From positions 5,753,501 through 5,817,500 of the forward strand of contig NZ_CP041969.1 in assembly GCF_014107495.1 (NCBI RefSeq): a DNA stretch of 64,000 bases. Reading direction: 5' to 3'. The position numbers were made by a program, and so were the translations under genes. The notes beneath the pieces are model-generated. The model was not told the DNA's origin and searched no databases. It worked only from the letters and a program-made list of their open reading frames with translations. Origin of the DNA: Cohnella cholangitidis (lineage in GTDB: Bacteria; Bacillota; Bacilli; Paenibacillales; Paenibacillaceae). Positions 37,401 to 45,510 of this stretch are shown piece by piece (positions within the stretch are counted from its first letter, which is position 1; each line of letters begins with the position of its first letter).

Positions 37401-37824
37401 TTCGTTGAATTCTTCGCTTAATACGATTAATCCGAGATTCAAGCTTGTAAATACAGGGACTTCCGCGGTGGCTCTATCTAACGTGAAGATAAGATACTAC
37501 TACACGATCGATGGGGAAAAAGCGCAGAGCTTCTTCTGCGACTGGTCTCAGGTAGGCAGCGGTAACGTTACCGGTACTTTCGTCAAGCTGGCGACCGCCA
37601 AGACGGGAGCGGATTATTACGTGGAGATAGGTTTCGCCAGCGGCGCGGGAAGTCTTGCCGCAGGTCAGAGCATAGACATCCAAACTCGGTTCGCTAAAAA
37701 CGATTGGACAAACTATACTCAGACAGGCGACTACTCCTTCGATGCTACGGATACGAATTACGTAGACTGGAGCAAAACGCCGGCTTACGTCTCGGGAACC
37801 TTGCAATGGGGCATTGAGCCTTAA
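34456..37824 (+). CDS. Secreted GH74 xyloglucanase with X2-X2-CBM3
   Basis: The product is 1122 residues. The signal peptide ends near residue 34 (SKAAAA). The GH74 catalytic module (about 36-775) is a twin beta-propeller with repeated S-x-D-x-G-x-x-W motifs (SSDQGATW, STDGGATW and others). The two catalytic acids expected for GH74 are present: Asp71 in TDIGGAYRW and Asp479 in GDVTGFRH. Two X2 modules follow (782-876, 877-970), then a CBM3 (about 975-1122) that should bind cellulose. It should cleave the xyloglucan backbone outside the cell. The ATG at 34456 has AGGAGG upstream. The gene is convergent with the GH31 gene. Confidence 0.93.
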   Translation: MMSGRLIRTAYACILSFSLVGSSLIGLPSKAAAAGTEAYHWANVATGAGGGFVPGIIYNETQPNLIYARTDIGGAYRWNQATGSWVSISDSVGWVDWNKNGVDALATDPVDPNKVYMATGTYTNHWDTNGQIMRSSDQGATWQSTPLPFKVGGNMPGRSMGERLVIDPNKNSILFFGARNGNGLWKSIDSGVTWNKVTSFTNTGTYIQDPTNDYANGIVGLAWITFDKSTGTAGNATQTIYVGVADLGNSVFRSTDGGATWSAVPGQPTGFLPHHGVLSSTGKLYISYSDGVGPYDGAKGDVWKLDTATGVWTKISPYPSTSADNYFGYGGLAVDAQHPDTVMVATLNSWWPDANIYRSTDGGATWSGIWEWNGYPNRNLKYAQDISAAPWLNSGGVDNPPVPALKLGWMIGDLEIDPFNSNRMMYGTGATIYGTNNLTDWGTSSKVNISVMAKGVEEMAVLGLISPPSGAHLLSAVGDVTGFRHNDLTQPPATAFTSPTYATTYGIDFAQSNPSQIVRVGMADYTADPSAKSVGISNDGGSTWYKANAEPPATKGGGTVAVAANGSSYVWSTSDVGVYYSKTNGNSWTASTGVPAKAVVASDRVNPNKFYAVFEGKFYLSTDGGVSFAQTTATGLPTNVVPALLPNEASISFKAVPGIEGDIWFAGGNSSEGKYGLWHSTDSGASFTKLANVQEADLIGYGMAAPGQTYVALYTVAKIDGVRGVFRSDDAGAAWVRINDDQHQYARINMAITGDPRIYGRVYLGSNGRGILYGDPVSVTNNSSITPTSATFDKKTANQADVTVTLTLNGNSLSSIKNGAATLAAGTDYTVSGNAVTVKKAYLAAQPVGTASLQFDFSAGIDPVLQVNVVDTTSVANSAITPTSATFDKKTANQADVPVTLTLNGNTLSAVKNGAATLAPGTDYTVSGNAVTVKKAYLAAQPIGTTSLQFDFSAGIDPVLAIGIVDTTTVTPGTVKVQMYNGSLNSSLNTINPRFKLVNTGTSAVALSNVKIRYYYTIDGEKAQSFFCDWSQVGSGNVTGTFVKLATAKTGADYYVEIGFASGAGSLAAGQSIDIQTRFAKNDWTNYTQTGDYSFDATDTNYVDWSKTPAYVSGTLQWGIEP
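36799..37083 (+). repeat. X2-module DNA repeat, copy 1
   Basis: This 285-base unit encodes the first X2 module of the GH74 protein. It is nearly identical at DNA level to the next 285 bases, indicating a recent in-frame duplication or gene conversion. Confidence 0.9.
37084..37368 (+). repeat. X2-module DNA repeat, copy 2
   Basis: This is the direct tandem copy of 36799-37083, differing at scattered positions (for example TLNGNSLSSIKNG versus TLNGNTLSAVKNG). The period is exactly 95 codons. Confidence 0.9.
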
Positions 37825-37848
37825 TCGATTAAGGCCCGGGAAAAACGC

Positions 37849-37892
37849 AAAGAGCTTGCCGATCCCCGCGAGGGAGTATCGGCAAGCTCTTT
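37849..37892. terminator. Bidirectional terminator between GH74 and GH31 genes
   Basis: AAAGAGCTTGCCGAT pairs perfectly with ATCGGCAAGCTCTTT around a 14-base loop. With A-rich and T-rich flanks it can serve both convergent genes. Confidence 0.85.
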
Positions 37893-37904
37893 CGTTTCGC
37901 AAAT

Positions 37905-40241
37905 TTAATTACAGAGCGATAGTGATTGAAGTAGCGCCAGCGTTTGGAGAGATGCTTGTTCCTTGCTCGTGAGCGCTCGCTTGACCGTTATCGACGTTCG
38001 AAACGGCAGCCACTCCGCGAAGCAAGACGCTCCAATCGGATGCTTGACCATCCGCCGCGATCGTAATCGTATTGCCGTTGCGCTCGCCGTTACGGTAAAT
38101 TGCGTTTCGCCTTTGATCGTCGGTACGGAAGCCGAAGCCGATGCCCCGTCCTGCAACGCGAACAGTTGGAACGTGACTCCGTCCGCGTATTCGTAATCCG
38201 GACGGTTCTCTTCGTTCCCAACCGGAATCAAACTGTTCTCCCGCGCATACAGAGGCAGGCTGAAGTAGTCGTAGCTATCCTTCCGCCATACTCCTCCTTG
38301 AACCTGCTCCCCGCTCAAGAAATGCGTCCAAGTTCCTTGCGGAAGATAATAAGTCGCTTCGCCTTCGGGATTGAAGATCGGCGCGACAAGCAGGGAGTCT
38401 CCCAACATGTATTGGCGATCCAGGTAGTCGCTCGAAGGATCGTTGCCGAACTCAAGCACCATCGCTCTCATCAGCGGAATGCCGATGTTCGAGGATTCAA
38501 CCGATTTGCCGAATAGATAAGGCATTAAGCGCATTTTGAGTTTCGTGAAGAAGCGAAGCACGTCGACTGCTTCTTCGTCGTAGAGCCAAGGCACGCGATA
38601 AGACGTGCTGCCGTGCAAACGGCTATGGCTGGACAGCAAGCCGAATTGCACCCAACGCTTGTAGATGTCGGGAGGAGAGCTTTGCTCGAAGCCCCCGATA
38701 TCATGGCTCCAGTAACCGAACCCGGACAAGCCGAGCGATAATCCGCCGCGCAGGCTTTCCGCCATCGATTCGTAAGTCGCTTCGCAATCGCCGCCCCAAT
38801 GGACGGGGAACTGTTGGCCGCCGGCCGTCGCGGATCTGGCGAATAAAGCCGCTTCGCCTTTGCCGCGCTTCTCTTCGAGCAGTTCGAAGACGACTTTATT
38901 GTATAGCTGCGTGTAATAGTTGTGCATTTGTTGCGGGTCGGAGCCATCATAATAGACGACGTCGGTCGGGATCCGCTCGCCGAAATCGGTTTTGAAGCTG
39001 TCCACGCCCATATCGAGGAGAGCTCCTAGCTTGTCCTTGAACCATTGGCACGCTGCCGGATTCGTGAAGTCCACGATGCCCATGCCGTATTGCCACATAT
39101 CCCATTGCCAGACGCTGCCGTCGGGACGTTTCAGCAAATACCCTTTTTCCATGCCTTCGTCGAAGAGAGCGGAACGCTGCGCGATATAAGGGTTGATCCA
39201 AACGCAAATTTTCAGGCCTTTGTCCTTCAAACGTTTCAACATGCCGACAGGATCCGGGAATACGCGCTCATCCCATTCGAAATTGCACCATTCGTATTCT
39301 TTCATCCAGAAGCAGTCGAAATGGAAAACGGCGAGCGGCAAATCGCGTTCGGCCATGCCTTCCACGAAGCTTGTAACCGTAGCTTCATCGTAGTTGGTCG
39401 TAAAGGACGTCGTTAACCACAATCCGTACGACCAAGCCGGAGGCAGCGCCGGTTTTCCGGTAAGCGACGTATAGTTTTGCAGGACGTTCTTGAGGGAATC
39501 ACCGCCGATCAGGTAATACTCTAGACATTCGCCTTGGACGCTGAACTGGGTTTTGGACACGATTTCGGAACCGACCTCGAAAGAGACCAGCTCGGGATGG
39601 TTGACGAATACGCCATAACCGCGGTTCGTGATATAGAAAGGAACGTTTTTATAAGCTTGCTCGGAAGCGGTACCTCCGTCTTCGTTCCAGATATCGACGA
39701 CTTGCCCGTTTTTCACGAACGGAGTGAATCTTTCGCCCAAGCCGTAGACGGTTTCTCCGACGCTCAAGCTCAATTGCTCGCGGAAATGGTGGTTGCCGTT
39801 CTCGGCTTTGACATAAGCGGTAGAACGCGTTCCGCTGCCCGTTAGCTTTTTGCCTTTATGCGTATACGTAATTTTAACCGGATTTTTTTTCGTGATCGTT
39901 ACCGTCGTGTCTCCGCTCGTCAGGCTGACGAACTCGTCGTTGTTGTCGATCGCGACCGGAACGTTGCCCTTGGGAAGCAAGTCGAAGGAAGAAGGGCCTT
40001 TGCGTACCGTTCCTTTGTGATGATAGAATTTCACGCGAATGATGTCGGGCAACGGCGAGGAGAACTCCATCGTCATCAATGGCTCGTTAAGCGTGTTTGC
40101 TCTATCCGCAAGGTGGCGATGCGTAGCGTATACGGTGATGGAATCCGCGCGGGTCGTTACGTCATGTATTTCGTATGGGCTTAACAGCTGATAGCCTTTA
40201 CGCGTCATCCAATAACCGTCTGTAAATTTCAATGGAATCAT
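37905..40241 (-). CDS. GH31 alpha-xylosidase (YicI type)
   Basis: This is a 778-residue intracellular enzyme (no signal peptide). The nucleophile segment SFKTDFGERIP (Asp419) has the KTDFGE sequence typical of alpha-xylosidases and not of alpha-glucosidases. The acid/base is Asp485 in HWGGDCEATYESMAESLRGG, as in YicI. It removes alpha-1,6-xylose from the non-reducing end of imported xyloglucan oligosaccharides. The length matches the family. ATG at 40241 has AGAAGGG upstream. It is divergent from an AraC regulator gene and convergent with the GH74 gene. The last 50 or so residues are less conserved. Confidence 0.93.
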   Translation of the reverse strand: MIPLKFTDGYWMTRKGYQLLSPYEIHDVTTRADSITVYATHRHLADRANTLNEPLMTMEFSSPLPDIIRVKFYHHKGTVRKGPSSFDLLPKGNVPVAIDNNDEFVSLTSGDTTVTITKKNPVKITYTHKGKKLTGSGTRSTAYVKAENGNHHFREQLSLSVGETVYGLGERFTPFVKNGQVVDIWNEDGGTASEQAYKNVPFYITNRGYGVFVNHPELVSFEVGSEIVSKTQFSVQGECLEYYLIGGDSLKNVLQNYTSLTGKPALPPAWSYGLWLTTSFTTNYDEATVTSFVEGMAERDLPLAVFHFDCFWMKEYEWCNFEWDERVFPDPVGMLKRLKDKGLKICVWINPYIAQRSALFDEGMEKGYLLKRPDGSVWQWDMWQYGMGIVDFTNPAACQWFKDKLGALLDMGVDSFKTDFGERIPTDVVYYDGSDPQQMHNYYTQLYNKVVFELLEEKRGKGEAALFARSATAGGQQFPVHWGGDCEATYESMAESLRGGLSLGLSGFGYWSHDIGGFEQSSPPDIYKRWVQFGLLSSHSRLHGSTSYRVPWLYDEEAVDVLRFFTKLKMRLMPYLFGKSVESSNIGIPLMRAMVLEFGNDPSSDYLDRQYMLGDSLLVAPIFNPEGEATYYLPQGTWTHFLSGEQVQGGVWRKDSYDYFSLPLYARENSLIPVGNEENRPDYEYADGVTFQLFALQDGASASASVPTIKGETQFTVTASATAIRLRSRRMVKHPIGASCFAEWLPFRTSITVKRALTSKEQASLQTLALLQSLSLCN

Positions 40242-40292
40242 CCCTTCTCTATGATCAACTTGATTCTTAATCTAATTAACATTATATTGATC

Positions 40293-40319
40293 TTGATGAT
40301 TGTTATCTTGCATTATAAT
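40293..40319 (+). promoter_or_regulatory. Possible promoter of the AraC gene in the divergent GH31/AraC spacer
   Basis: TATAAT at 40314-40319 with TTGATG at 40293-40298 (short 15-base spacer). The spacer 40242-40359 is very AT-rich and also contains a minus-strand TATAAT that could serve the GH31 gene. Confidence 0.4.
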
Positions 40320-40359
40320 GCTCATTAATAACAATATTATGATAAATTGGAGAATGAAT

Positions 40360-41241
40360 ATGGATCGGCGACACCTGCGCGAGAATCGGCGGCACGGGAC
40401 ACCGCAATTTCCCCTTGCGACTTATTTGCAACAGCAAGAGACGAATGAAACGATATTGGACAACCACTGGCATGACGAAGCCGAATTTCTGTGGATGCTG
40501 AGCGGACATGCGGTATTTCAGATTGGTCTGTCGACTTTTGAACTGAAGGCCGGGGAAGGAATCTTTATCCCTTGCGGCGAGGTACATGGGGGATATGCTC
40601 TTTCTTCCTCGTCTTGTACTTTTATCGCCGTCGTCTTTCACATGGATTGGCTGACGGAAGCGAAGGACGGAATCGCTACCCGGTTTCTTCAACCTCTGCA
40701 GAGAGGGGATGCCGTCATTCCGTACGTTTATAATGAAGGGACGGTTTGGGGAAAACTCGTTCTCCGGCATTTCGCGAATATTTATCGGCTTAATGAATCG
40801 TCGGATCCCGAGAAGGAGCTAAGGATCAAAGCCGAGTTATACGGGTTGTTCGCGGACTTGATCGGCTATGGGCAATGGACGCGCAGAGATCCCGCCAACC
40901 CCGTCGATACCCAGACGATGGACAGGCTGAAAAGCGTAGTCGCTTATATCGAGAGCCATTGCGGCCAACCTCTAACCGTTCCACAGCTTGCCGCGGTTGC
41001 CGGCATGAGCATCGGGCATTTCAGCCGCGTGTTTAAATCTTTCATGCGCAAGACGCCGATGGACTACGTCAACCATTATCGTATACAACAAGCGGCGTAT
41101 TTATTGCAGAACACGAAAATGTCCGTCGCTGAAGCGGCCATGGAAGTCGGATTGGCGAATTTCAGTTACTTTAGCAAAAAATTCAGGTCTACTTACGATT
41201 GCACTCCCTCGCAATTCCGTAAAAAATTTAGGAGTCTTTAA
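40360..41241 (+). CDS. AraC-family transcriptional regulator with cupin sensor domain
   Basis: The product is 293 residues. An N-terminal AraC-type cupin domain (about 10-150; HWHDEAEFLWMLSG, GEGIFIPCGEVHGG) and a C-terminal double helix-turn-helix (about 190-290; LAAVAGMSIGHFSRVFKSF, AAMEVGLANFSYFSKKF) are visible. Being divergent from the alpha-xylosidase gene, it most likely activates it in response to a sugar. ATG 40360 is preferred (GGAGA at 40349); ATG 40354 is an alternative. The upstream frame is AT-rich and non-coding. Confidence 0.9.
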   Translation: MDRRHLRENRRHGTPQFPLATYLQQQETNETILDNHWHDEAEFLWMLSGHAVFQIGLSTFELKAGEGIFIPCGEVHGGYALSSSSCTFIAVVFHMDWLTEAKDGIATRFLQPLQRGDAVIPYVYNEGTVWGKLVLRHFANIYRLNESSDPEKELRIKAELYGLFADLIGYGQWTRRDPANPVDTQTMDRLKSVVAYIESHCGQPLTVPQLAAVAGMSIGHFSRVFKSFMRKTPMDYVNHYRIQQAAYLLQNTKMSVAEAAMEVGLANFSYFSKKFRSTYDCTPSQFRKKFRSL

Positions 41242-41306
41242 GGTAATATCCCGAAATTCTGATATAGTGAATGAGTCGGTTGTAAAAACAAGGAGGAAAT
41301 TGGATA

Positions 41307-42494
41307 ATGAGCGAACGCAATGAGAATGAATTGAACGATAAGGATCAACAGGTTACGAACGAGGAAATCGAAAGAGAGATCGAACAGAACGAGGGGCAGA
41401 TCGAGGAATACAACGAGAAAGAAGACGCGGAACAAGACGTCATACGAAATAAAGAGCATACGGTAGCCGGAGAAGCTGCCGAGGCGCCTGCGAAAAATAA
41501 CTCCGCCATCATCGTGCCTTGGATTCTGACGGTTATCGCGGTTGCGGCATTGGTGTTCGTGCTCGTTAACAAATCGTCGGACGGCGGTCTTAACGAACCG
41601 GTAGCGGAGATGGACGGATATACGCTTAAGCAATCCGATATTTACGCCGAAATGACTAAACAAATGGGCGGCGAAGAGCAGCTGATCGCGCTTGTCGATA
41701 GTATCGCTCAGACCAAAATGGTCGAATTGGAAGCCGAAAAAGCCGGAGTTACCGTTACGGAAGAAGACATTAAGAGCGAACTGGAAAACATGAAAAAACA
41801 ATACGGTTTCGCTACCGACGAAGACTTGTCCGCGGCGTTGCAACAATCCGGCATCACTTTGGAAGACTTCAAGGAAAAACAACTCAAACCCGGCATGCTG
41901 ATCGAGAAGCTGTTCGAAAGTAAAAATCCGGTATCGGAGGACGACCTGAAAACGTATTTCGATAAAAACAAAGACCAATTCGCAACGACTCCCAAAGAAG
42001 TGAAGGCTTCGCATATTCTATTGAATACGAAAGAAGAAGCGGATGCGGTGCTGGCGGAGTTGAAAGCCGGCAAAGATTTCGCCGCTCTGGCCAAGGAGAA
42101 ATCCCAAGATCCGGGCTCCAAAGATCTAGGGGGAGACCTCGGGTTCTTCGGAACCGGAAAAATGGACGCCGCATTCGAGGAAGCGGCATTCGCATTGGGC
42201 AAAGGCGAATTGAGCGATGTCGTGCAATCGCAATTCGGATACCATATCATCAAAGTATTCGATGTGAAGGAAGCGGTTCTTCCCGAGTACGACAAAGTGA
42301 AGGAAGACGTCAAGGAAGCCTATTATGGCGAGAAAAAACAGACGGAAGGCCAAACTTGGGTCGAAAGTCTGAAAAAAGAATACAACTATAAAAACCTGTT
42401 GGAGAAGGCTCCCGAGCCAACGGCTTCGGCTAGTCCGGAAGCTTCGGCAACGACATCTCCGGCCGCGTCGCCTTCCGCATCCGCGAAAGAGTAA
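41307..42494 (+). CDS. Membrane-anchored parvulin-type peptidyl-prolyl isomerase (PrsA-like)
   Basis: The product is 395 residues. An acidic, Glu/Asn-rich cytoplasmic N terminus (1 to about 63) precedes one membrane segment (about 67-87) and a SurA_N-like helical region (about 100-225). The parvulin PPIase domain (about 230-316, KASHILLNTKEEA...GGDLGFFGTGKM) is followed by a Pro/Ala/Ser-rich tail. It should assist folding of exported proteins at the outer face of the membrane. Unlike classical PrsA it has no lipobox, so anchoring is by the transmembrane helix. ATG follows AAGGAGG. Confidence 0.88.
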   Translation: MSERNENELNDKDQQVTNEEIEREIEQNEGQIEEYNEKEDAEQDVIRNKEHTVAGEAAEAPAKNNSAIIVPWILTVIAVAALVFVLVNKSSDGGLNEPVAEMDGYTLKQSDIYAEMTKQMGGEEQLIALVDSIAQTKMVELEAEKAGVTVTEEDIKSELENMKKQYGFATDEDLSAALQQSGITLEDFKEKQLKPGMLIEKLFESKNPVSEDDLKTYFDKNKDQFATTPKEVKASHILLNTKEEADAVLAELKAGKDFAALAKEKSQDPGSKDLGGDLGFFGTGKMDAAFEEAAFALGKGELSDVVQSQFGYHIIKVFDVKEAVLPEYDKVKEDVKEAYYGEKKQTEGQTWVESLKKEYNYKNLLEKAPEPTASASPEASATTSPAASPSASAKE

Positions 42495-42508
42495 TCCTTA
42501 TTCCCTCC

Positions 42509-42557
42509 AAAAGCTTGTCCCGATCCGTTCGTCGACGGAGCCGGACAAGCTTTTTTT
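42509..42557 (+). terminator. Rho-independent terminator after the parvulin gene
   Basis: The stem AAAAGCTTGTCC / GGACAAGCTTTT with an inner CCG/CGG hairpin is followed by a T-run to 42557. Confidence 0.85.
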
Positions 42558-42603
42558 ATCGTTAGGCGATGCACGCACGGGTAAAATTAATACTAAAGTA
42601 AAC

Positions 42604-42620
42604 CTTAAGGCTTCCTTAAG
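42604..42620 (+). promoter_or_regulatory. Inverted repeat upstream of the OmpR-type two-component operon
   Basis: CTTAAGG-CTT-CCTTAAG, perfect 7-base arms, lies about 25 bases upstream of the proposed -35. A candidate binding site, possibly for the encoded regulator. Confidence 0.4.
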
Positions 42621-42644
42621 AAGTGTAAAAACTGGATGGAACTG

Positions 42645-42673
42645 CGGACAGAGGCAAAAGGTTAAGGTATAGT
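42645..42673 (+). promoter_or_regulatory. Probable promoter of the OmpR-type two-component operon
   Basis: CGGACA at 42645-42650, 17-base spacer, TATAGT at 42668-42673. The -35 is weak, which would suit an activated promoter. Confidence 0.4.
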
Positions 42674-42718
42674 GGGGAAGATAGGTACATTGCGATGGTA
42701 AGAAGTAAAGGAGTGGCC

Positions 42719-43420
42719 ATGTTGAGCAAATCGATTCTAATCGTTGACGATGACCGGGAGATCGCCAACCTTATCGATATTTACTTACGGAACGAAGGAT
42801 TCCTGACGGAACAGGCACACGATGGGGTTGAAGCGCTGGAAAAACTGGACAATCGGGATTTCCATTTGATCGTACTCGACATTATGATGCCTAAGATGGA
42901 TGGAATGGAAGTGTGCAGGCGCATTCGCGAAACGGCTTCGATCCCCATACTGATGGTTAGCGCGAAAGCTGAGGATATGGACAAAATACTCGGTCTGATG
43001 ACGGGTGCCGACGATTATCTAGTGAAGCCGTTCAATCCGTTGGAATTGGTCGTCCGGGTGAAGACTTTGCTTCGGCGCGCTTACCAATACGGGGCGCAAT
43101 CCGTCTCTCCCGCCGAAGAGGAAGGTTTGTTGAAAATTAACGAGCTAACGGTGAACAAATCGACGCATACGGCTGAAGTTGACGGGCGTCCCGTTCATTT
43201 GACTTCCACGGAATTCGGCATTCTCTACTTGCTCGCCAGCAACCTGGGACGCGTATTCAGCGCGGAAGAAATTTTCCAGCAAGTATGGAAGGAAAAATAT
43301 TTCGAGTCCAACAATACGGTCATGGTGCACATCAGCAAATTAAGGGACAAGCTCGAGCAAGAGATGGGCCGGAAGCTCATCACGACTGTCTGGGGGGTTG
43401 GCTATAAAATTGAGAGCTAA
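42719..43420 (+). CDS. OmpR-family response regulator (VanR-like)
   Basis: The product is 233 residues: receiver (1 to about 120) with Asp54 in LIVLDIMMPKMDG and DDD pocket, and a winged-helix DNA-binding domain (about 135-232; LTSTEFGILYLLASN, VMVHISKLRDKLE). ATG 42719 follows AAAGGAG at 5 bases; in-frame ATG 42695 and GTG 42713 are alternatives. Coupled by a 23-base overlap to the kinase. The D,D-carboxypeptidase downstream points to cell-wall homeostasis as the output, an inference from context. Confidence 0.92.
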   Translation: MLSKSILIVDDDREIANLIDIYLRNEGFLTEQAHDGVEALEKLDNRDFHLIVLDIMMPKMDGMEVCRRIRETASIPILMVSAKAEDMDKILGLMTGADDYLVKPFNPLELVVRVKTLLRRAYQYGAQSVSPAEEEGLLKINELTVNKSTHTAEVDGRPVHLTSTEFGILYLLASNLGRVFSAEEIFQQVWKEKYFESNNTVMVHISKLRDKLEQEMGRKLITTVWGVGYKIES

Positions 43421-44504
43421 TATCGCGATGCGCATGGCATGGCGGCTTGTATGGCAGATCGTGCTGAGCGCTATTTTATCCGTCATTACGTTTTACCTGA
43501 CGTTAATCATCGTGGAACGGATGACCCGCAACAACTATGGCCAACGTTCGTTTCTCATTTGGTTGTGGGAATTGTTCGGATTCGGCGATATTCCTAAAAT
43601 TTTGTTCAGTTGCTTCTTCCTGTTCGTCGTTTATATGGTGCTGCTTAATTGGCGGCGCTTCAGCTACTACGACAAGCTTACCCGTTCTCTTGAACACATC
43701 GCGAAGGGCAATTTCGACGACTCCGTTCCCGTCAAACAAAACAACGAAGTGACCTTGCTTGCCGAAAATACGAATCTGCTCGTTCTTGAGCTCAAACGAT
43801 CGCTCGATGAGGAACGGAAGACCGAACAGACGAAAAACGAGCTCATCACGAACGTTTCGCACGATTTGCGCACTCCGTTGACCTCTATTCTCGGTTATCT
43901 CGGTCTGATCGAACAGGACCGTTATCGCGATGAAGTGGAGATGCGGCATTACGTCCAAATCGCCTATGCCAAAGCCGAGAGGCTGAACGTGCTCATTCAG
44001 GACTTGTTCGAGTACACGCGCATGCGGCACGACGTCATCCCTCTCAATAAACAGAAATTCAACCTCGTCGAGATGATGAATCAATTGCTCGTGCATTATC
44101 GTCTGTCGTTGGAGACCGCCAAGATGAAAGGAAACCTGATCTCGAACGAGAGCGATTTGACGATCGTGGGGGATCCGGACAAGCTCGTGCGCGTATTCGA
44201 GAATTTGCTTTCGAACGCGATAGCGTACGGCAATACCGGCGGGAGAGTCGACATTTACTTAACCAAGCATAATCATGCGGCTATCGTGGAGATCGTTAAT
44301 TACGGCGAAGCCATTCCGGCCGCCGATCTGCCGAATTTGTTCGATCGATTCTACCGGGTGGACAAATCGAGAACGGAGAACAAGGGAGGAACGGGATTAG
44401 GGCTCGCCATCGCCAAAGGACTTGTCGAGAAACACGGGGGAACGATCTCCGTTACGAGCGACGGCGACAGTACGAATTTTCGGGTATGGCTCCCTTTAAC
44501 CTGA
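43398..44504 (+). CDS. Sensor histidine kinase (HAMP, HisKA, HATPase)
   Basis: The product is about 368 residues. Two membrane segments (about 17-40 and 70-92) flank a very short extracytoplasmic loop, which suggests sensing in or near the membrane. HAMP-like segment and HisKA motif NVSHDLRTPLTSILGYL (near residue 155) are followed by the HATPase_c with FENLLSNAIAYG and GGTGLGLAIAKGL. The start is uncertain: TTG 43398 (used), TTG 43410 and ATG 43428 are in frame and none has an ideal ribosome binding site. Partner of the 42719 regulator. Confidence 0.9.
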   Translation: MAIKLRANIAMRMAWRLVWQIVLSAILSVITFYLTLIIVERMTRNNYGQRSFLIWLWELFGFGDIPKILFSCFFLFVVYMVLLNWRRFSYYDKLTRSLEHIAKGNFDDSVPVKQNNEVTLLAENTNLLVLELKRSLDEERKTEQTKNELITNVSHDLRTPLTSILGYLGLIEQDRYRDEVEMRHYVQIAYAKAERLNVLIQDLFEYTRMRHDVIPLNKQKFNLVEMMNQLLVHYRLSLETAKMKGNLISNESDLTIVGDPDKLVRVFENLLSNAIAYGNTGGRVDIYLTKHNHAAIVEIVNYGEAIPAADLPNLFDRFYRVDKSRTENKGGTGLGLAIAKGLVEKHGGTISVTSDGDSTNFRVWLPLT

Positions 44505-44607
44505 ACCAGATCCTCCTTCTTAAGGGAATCTTATGATTTGCTTTCAATATGTTTAAAAAATTCCCTCTACAATGAACTTATGGAATGTTGTTCAGGAGGG
44601 TAAGGAA

Positions 44608-45510
44608 ATGAAGTGGAAACGACTATTCGTAGTAATCATCTTGCTGGTCGTTGTAGGTTGGGCAGTGGATATTAAGGAGAAGTTAAGCTTCTCGAAGGCT
44701 CCTGGACCGAGCTTGGCCGTTCTGTCCGCGGTAATGATGGATGCCGATACCGGGAAATGGTTATATACGAGCAATGCCAAGGAGGCGCTTCCTCCGGCGA
44801 GCATGTCGAAGATGATGACGGAGTTGCTCGTTCTGGACGCCGTTCAAGCCGGAGAGCTTTCTTGGTCGGAGCCGGTGGTCGCCAGCGAGTACGCGGCACA
44901 AGTCGGCGGCGCGGGAATGGATTTGACGGCAGGACAATCGGCTACGGTGAAAGAGTTATTCCAGGCAATGGCGATACACTCGGCCAACGATGCAACGATA
45001 GCGCTAGTCGAATATATCGCCGGCTCGGAAGCGGAATTCGTAGAGAGGATGAACGTCAAAGCCAGAGAAATCGGATTATCCGAAAATACACATTTCGCTA
45101 ACGCCACCGGGCTGACAAGCGTTGATCTTGATAGCTTCGCTACGGCGGCGACCGATGGCGAAACGATGATGACCGCCGAGGACGTTGCTCTGCTGGCTAG
45201 AAATTTAATCGAAACCCATCCGGAAGTATTAAAGGTCACGAAGGAGGCTTCGGCTTTCGTGGCGGTCGGCAATGGCAAACAAACGGATCTGAAGACAACC
45301 AATGAAATGCTTCCGGGTCAAAGATTCGGAACGAAAGGCAACGATGGGCTCAAGACGGGATATACGGAGCGGGCGGGCTATTGCTTCACGGGAACGACGG
45401 TCATCGACGGACGGAGATTTATTACGGTCGTCATGGGGGCCAGCACCCCGGAAGCGCGTTTCGAGGAAACGAAGAAGCTGCTCGCCTATGCGGAGGGGAA
45501 CCTGTCATGA
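44608..45510 (+). CDS. D-alanyl-D-alanine carboxypeptidase (penicillin-binding protein, S11 family)
   Basis: The product is 300 residues. An N-terminal hydrophobic segment (about 5-20) is followed by the S11 catalytic motifs in order: S65-M-S-K68, SAN near residue 130, KTG near residue 250. The enzyme trims the terminal D-Ala from peptidoglycan stem peptides. It lacks the long C-terminal domain of DacA/DacF, so it is a short form. ATG 44608 follows AGGAGGGTAAGG. A -10-like TACAAT at 44568-44573 lies upstream, arguing against the in-frame ATG at 44572. The small gene downstream overlaps by ATGA. Confidence 0.92.
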   Translation: MKWKRLFVVIILLVVVGWAVDIKEKLSFSKAPGPSLAVLSAVMMDADTGKWLYTSNAKEALPPASMSKMMTELLVLDAVQAGELSWSEPVVASEYAAQVGGAGMDLTAGQSATVKELFQAMAIHSANDATIALVEYIAGSEAEFVERMNVKAREIGLSENTHFANATGLTSVDLDSFATAATDGETMMTAEDVALLARNLIETHPEVLKVTKEASAFVAVGNGKQTDLKTTNEMLPGQRFGTKGNDGLKTGYTERAGYCFTGTTVIDGRRFITVVMGASTPEARFEETKKLLAYAEGNLS

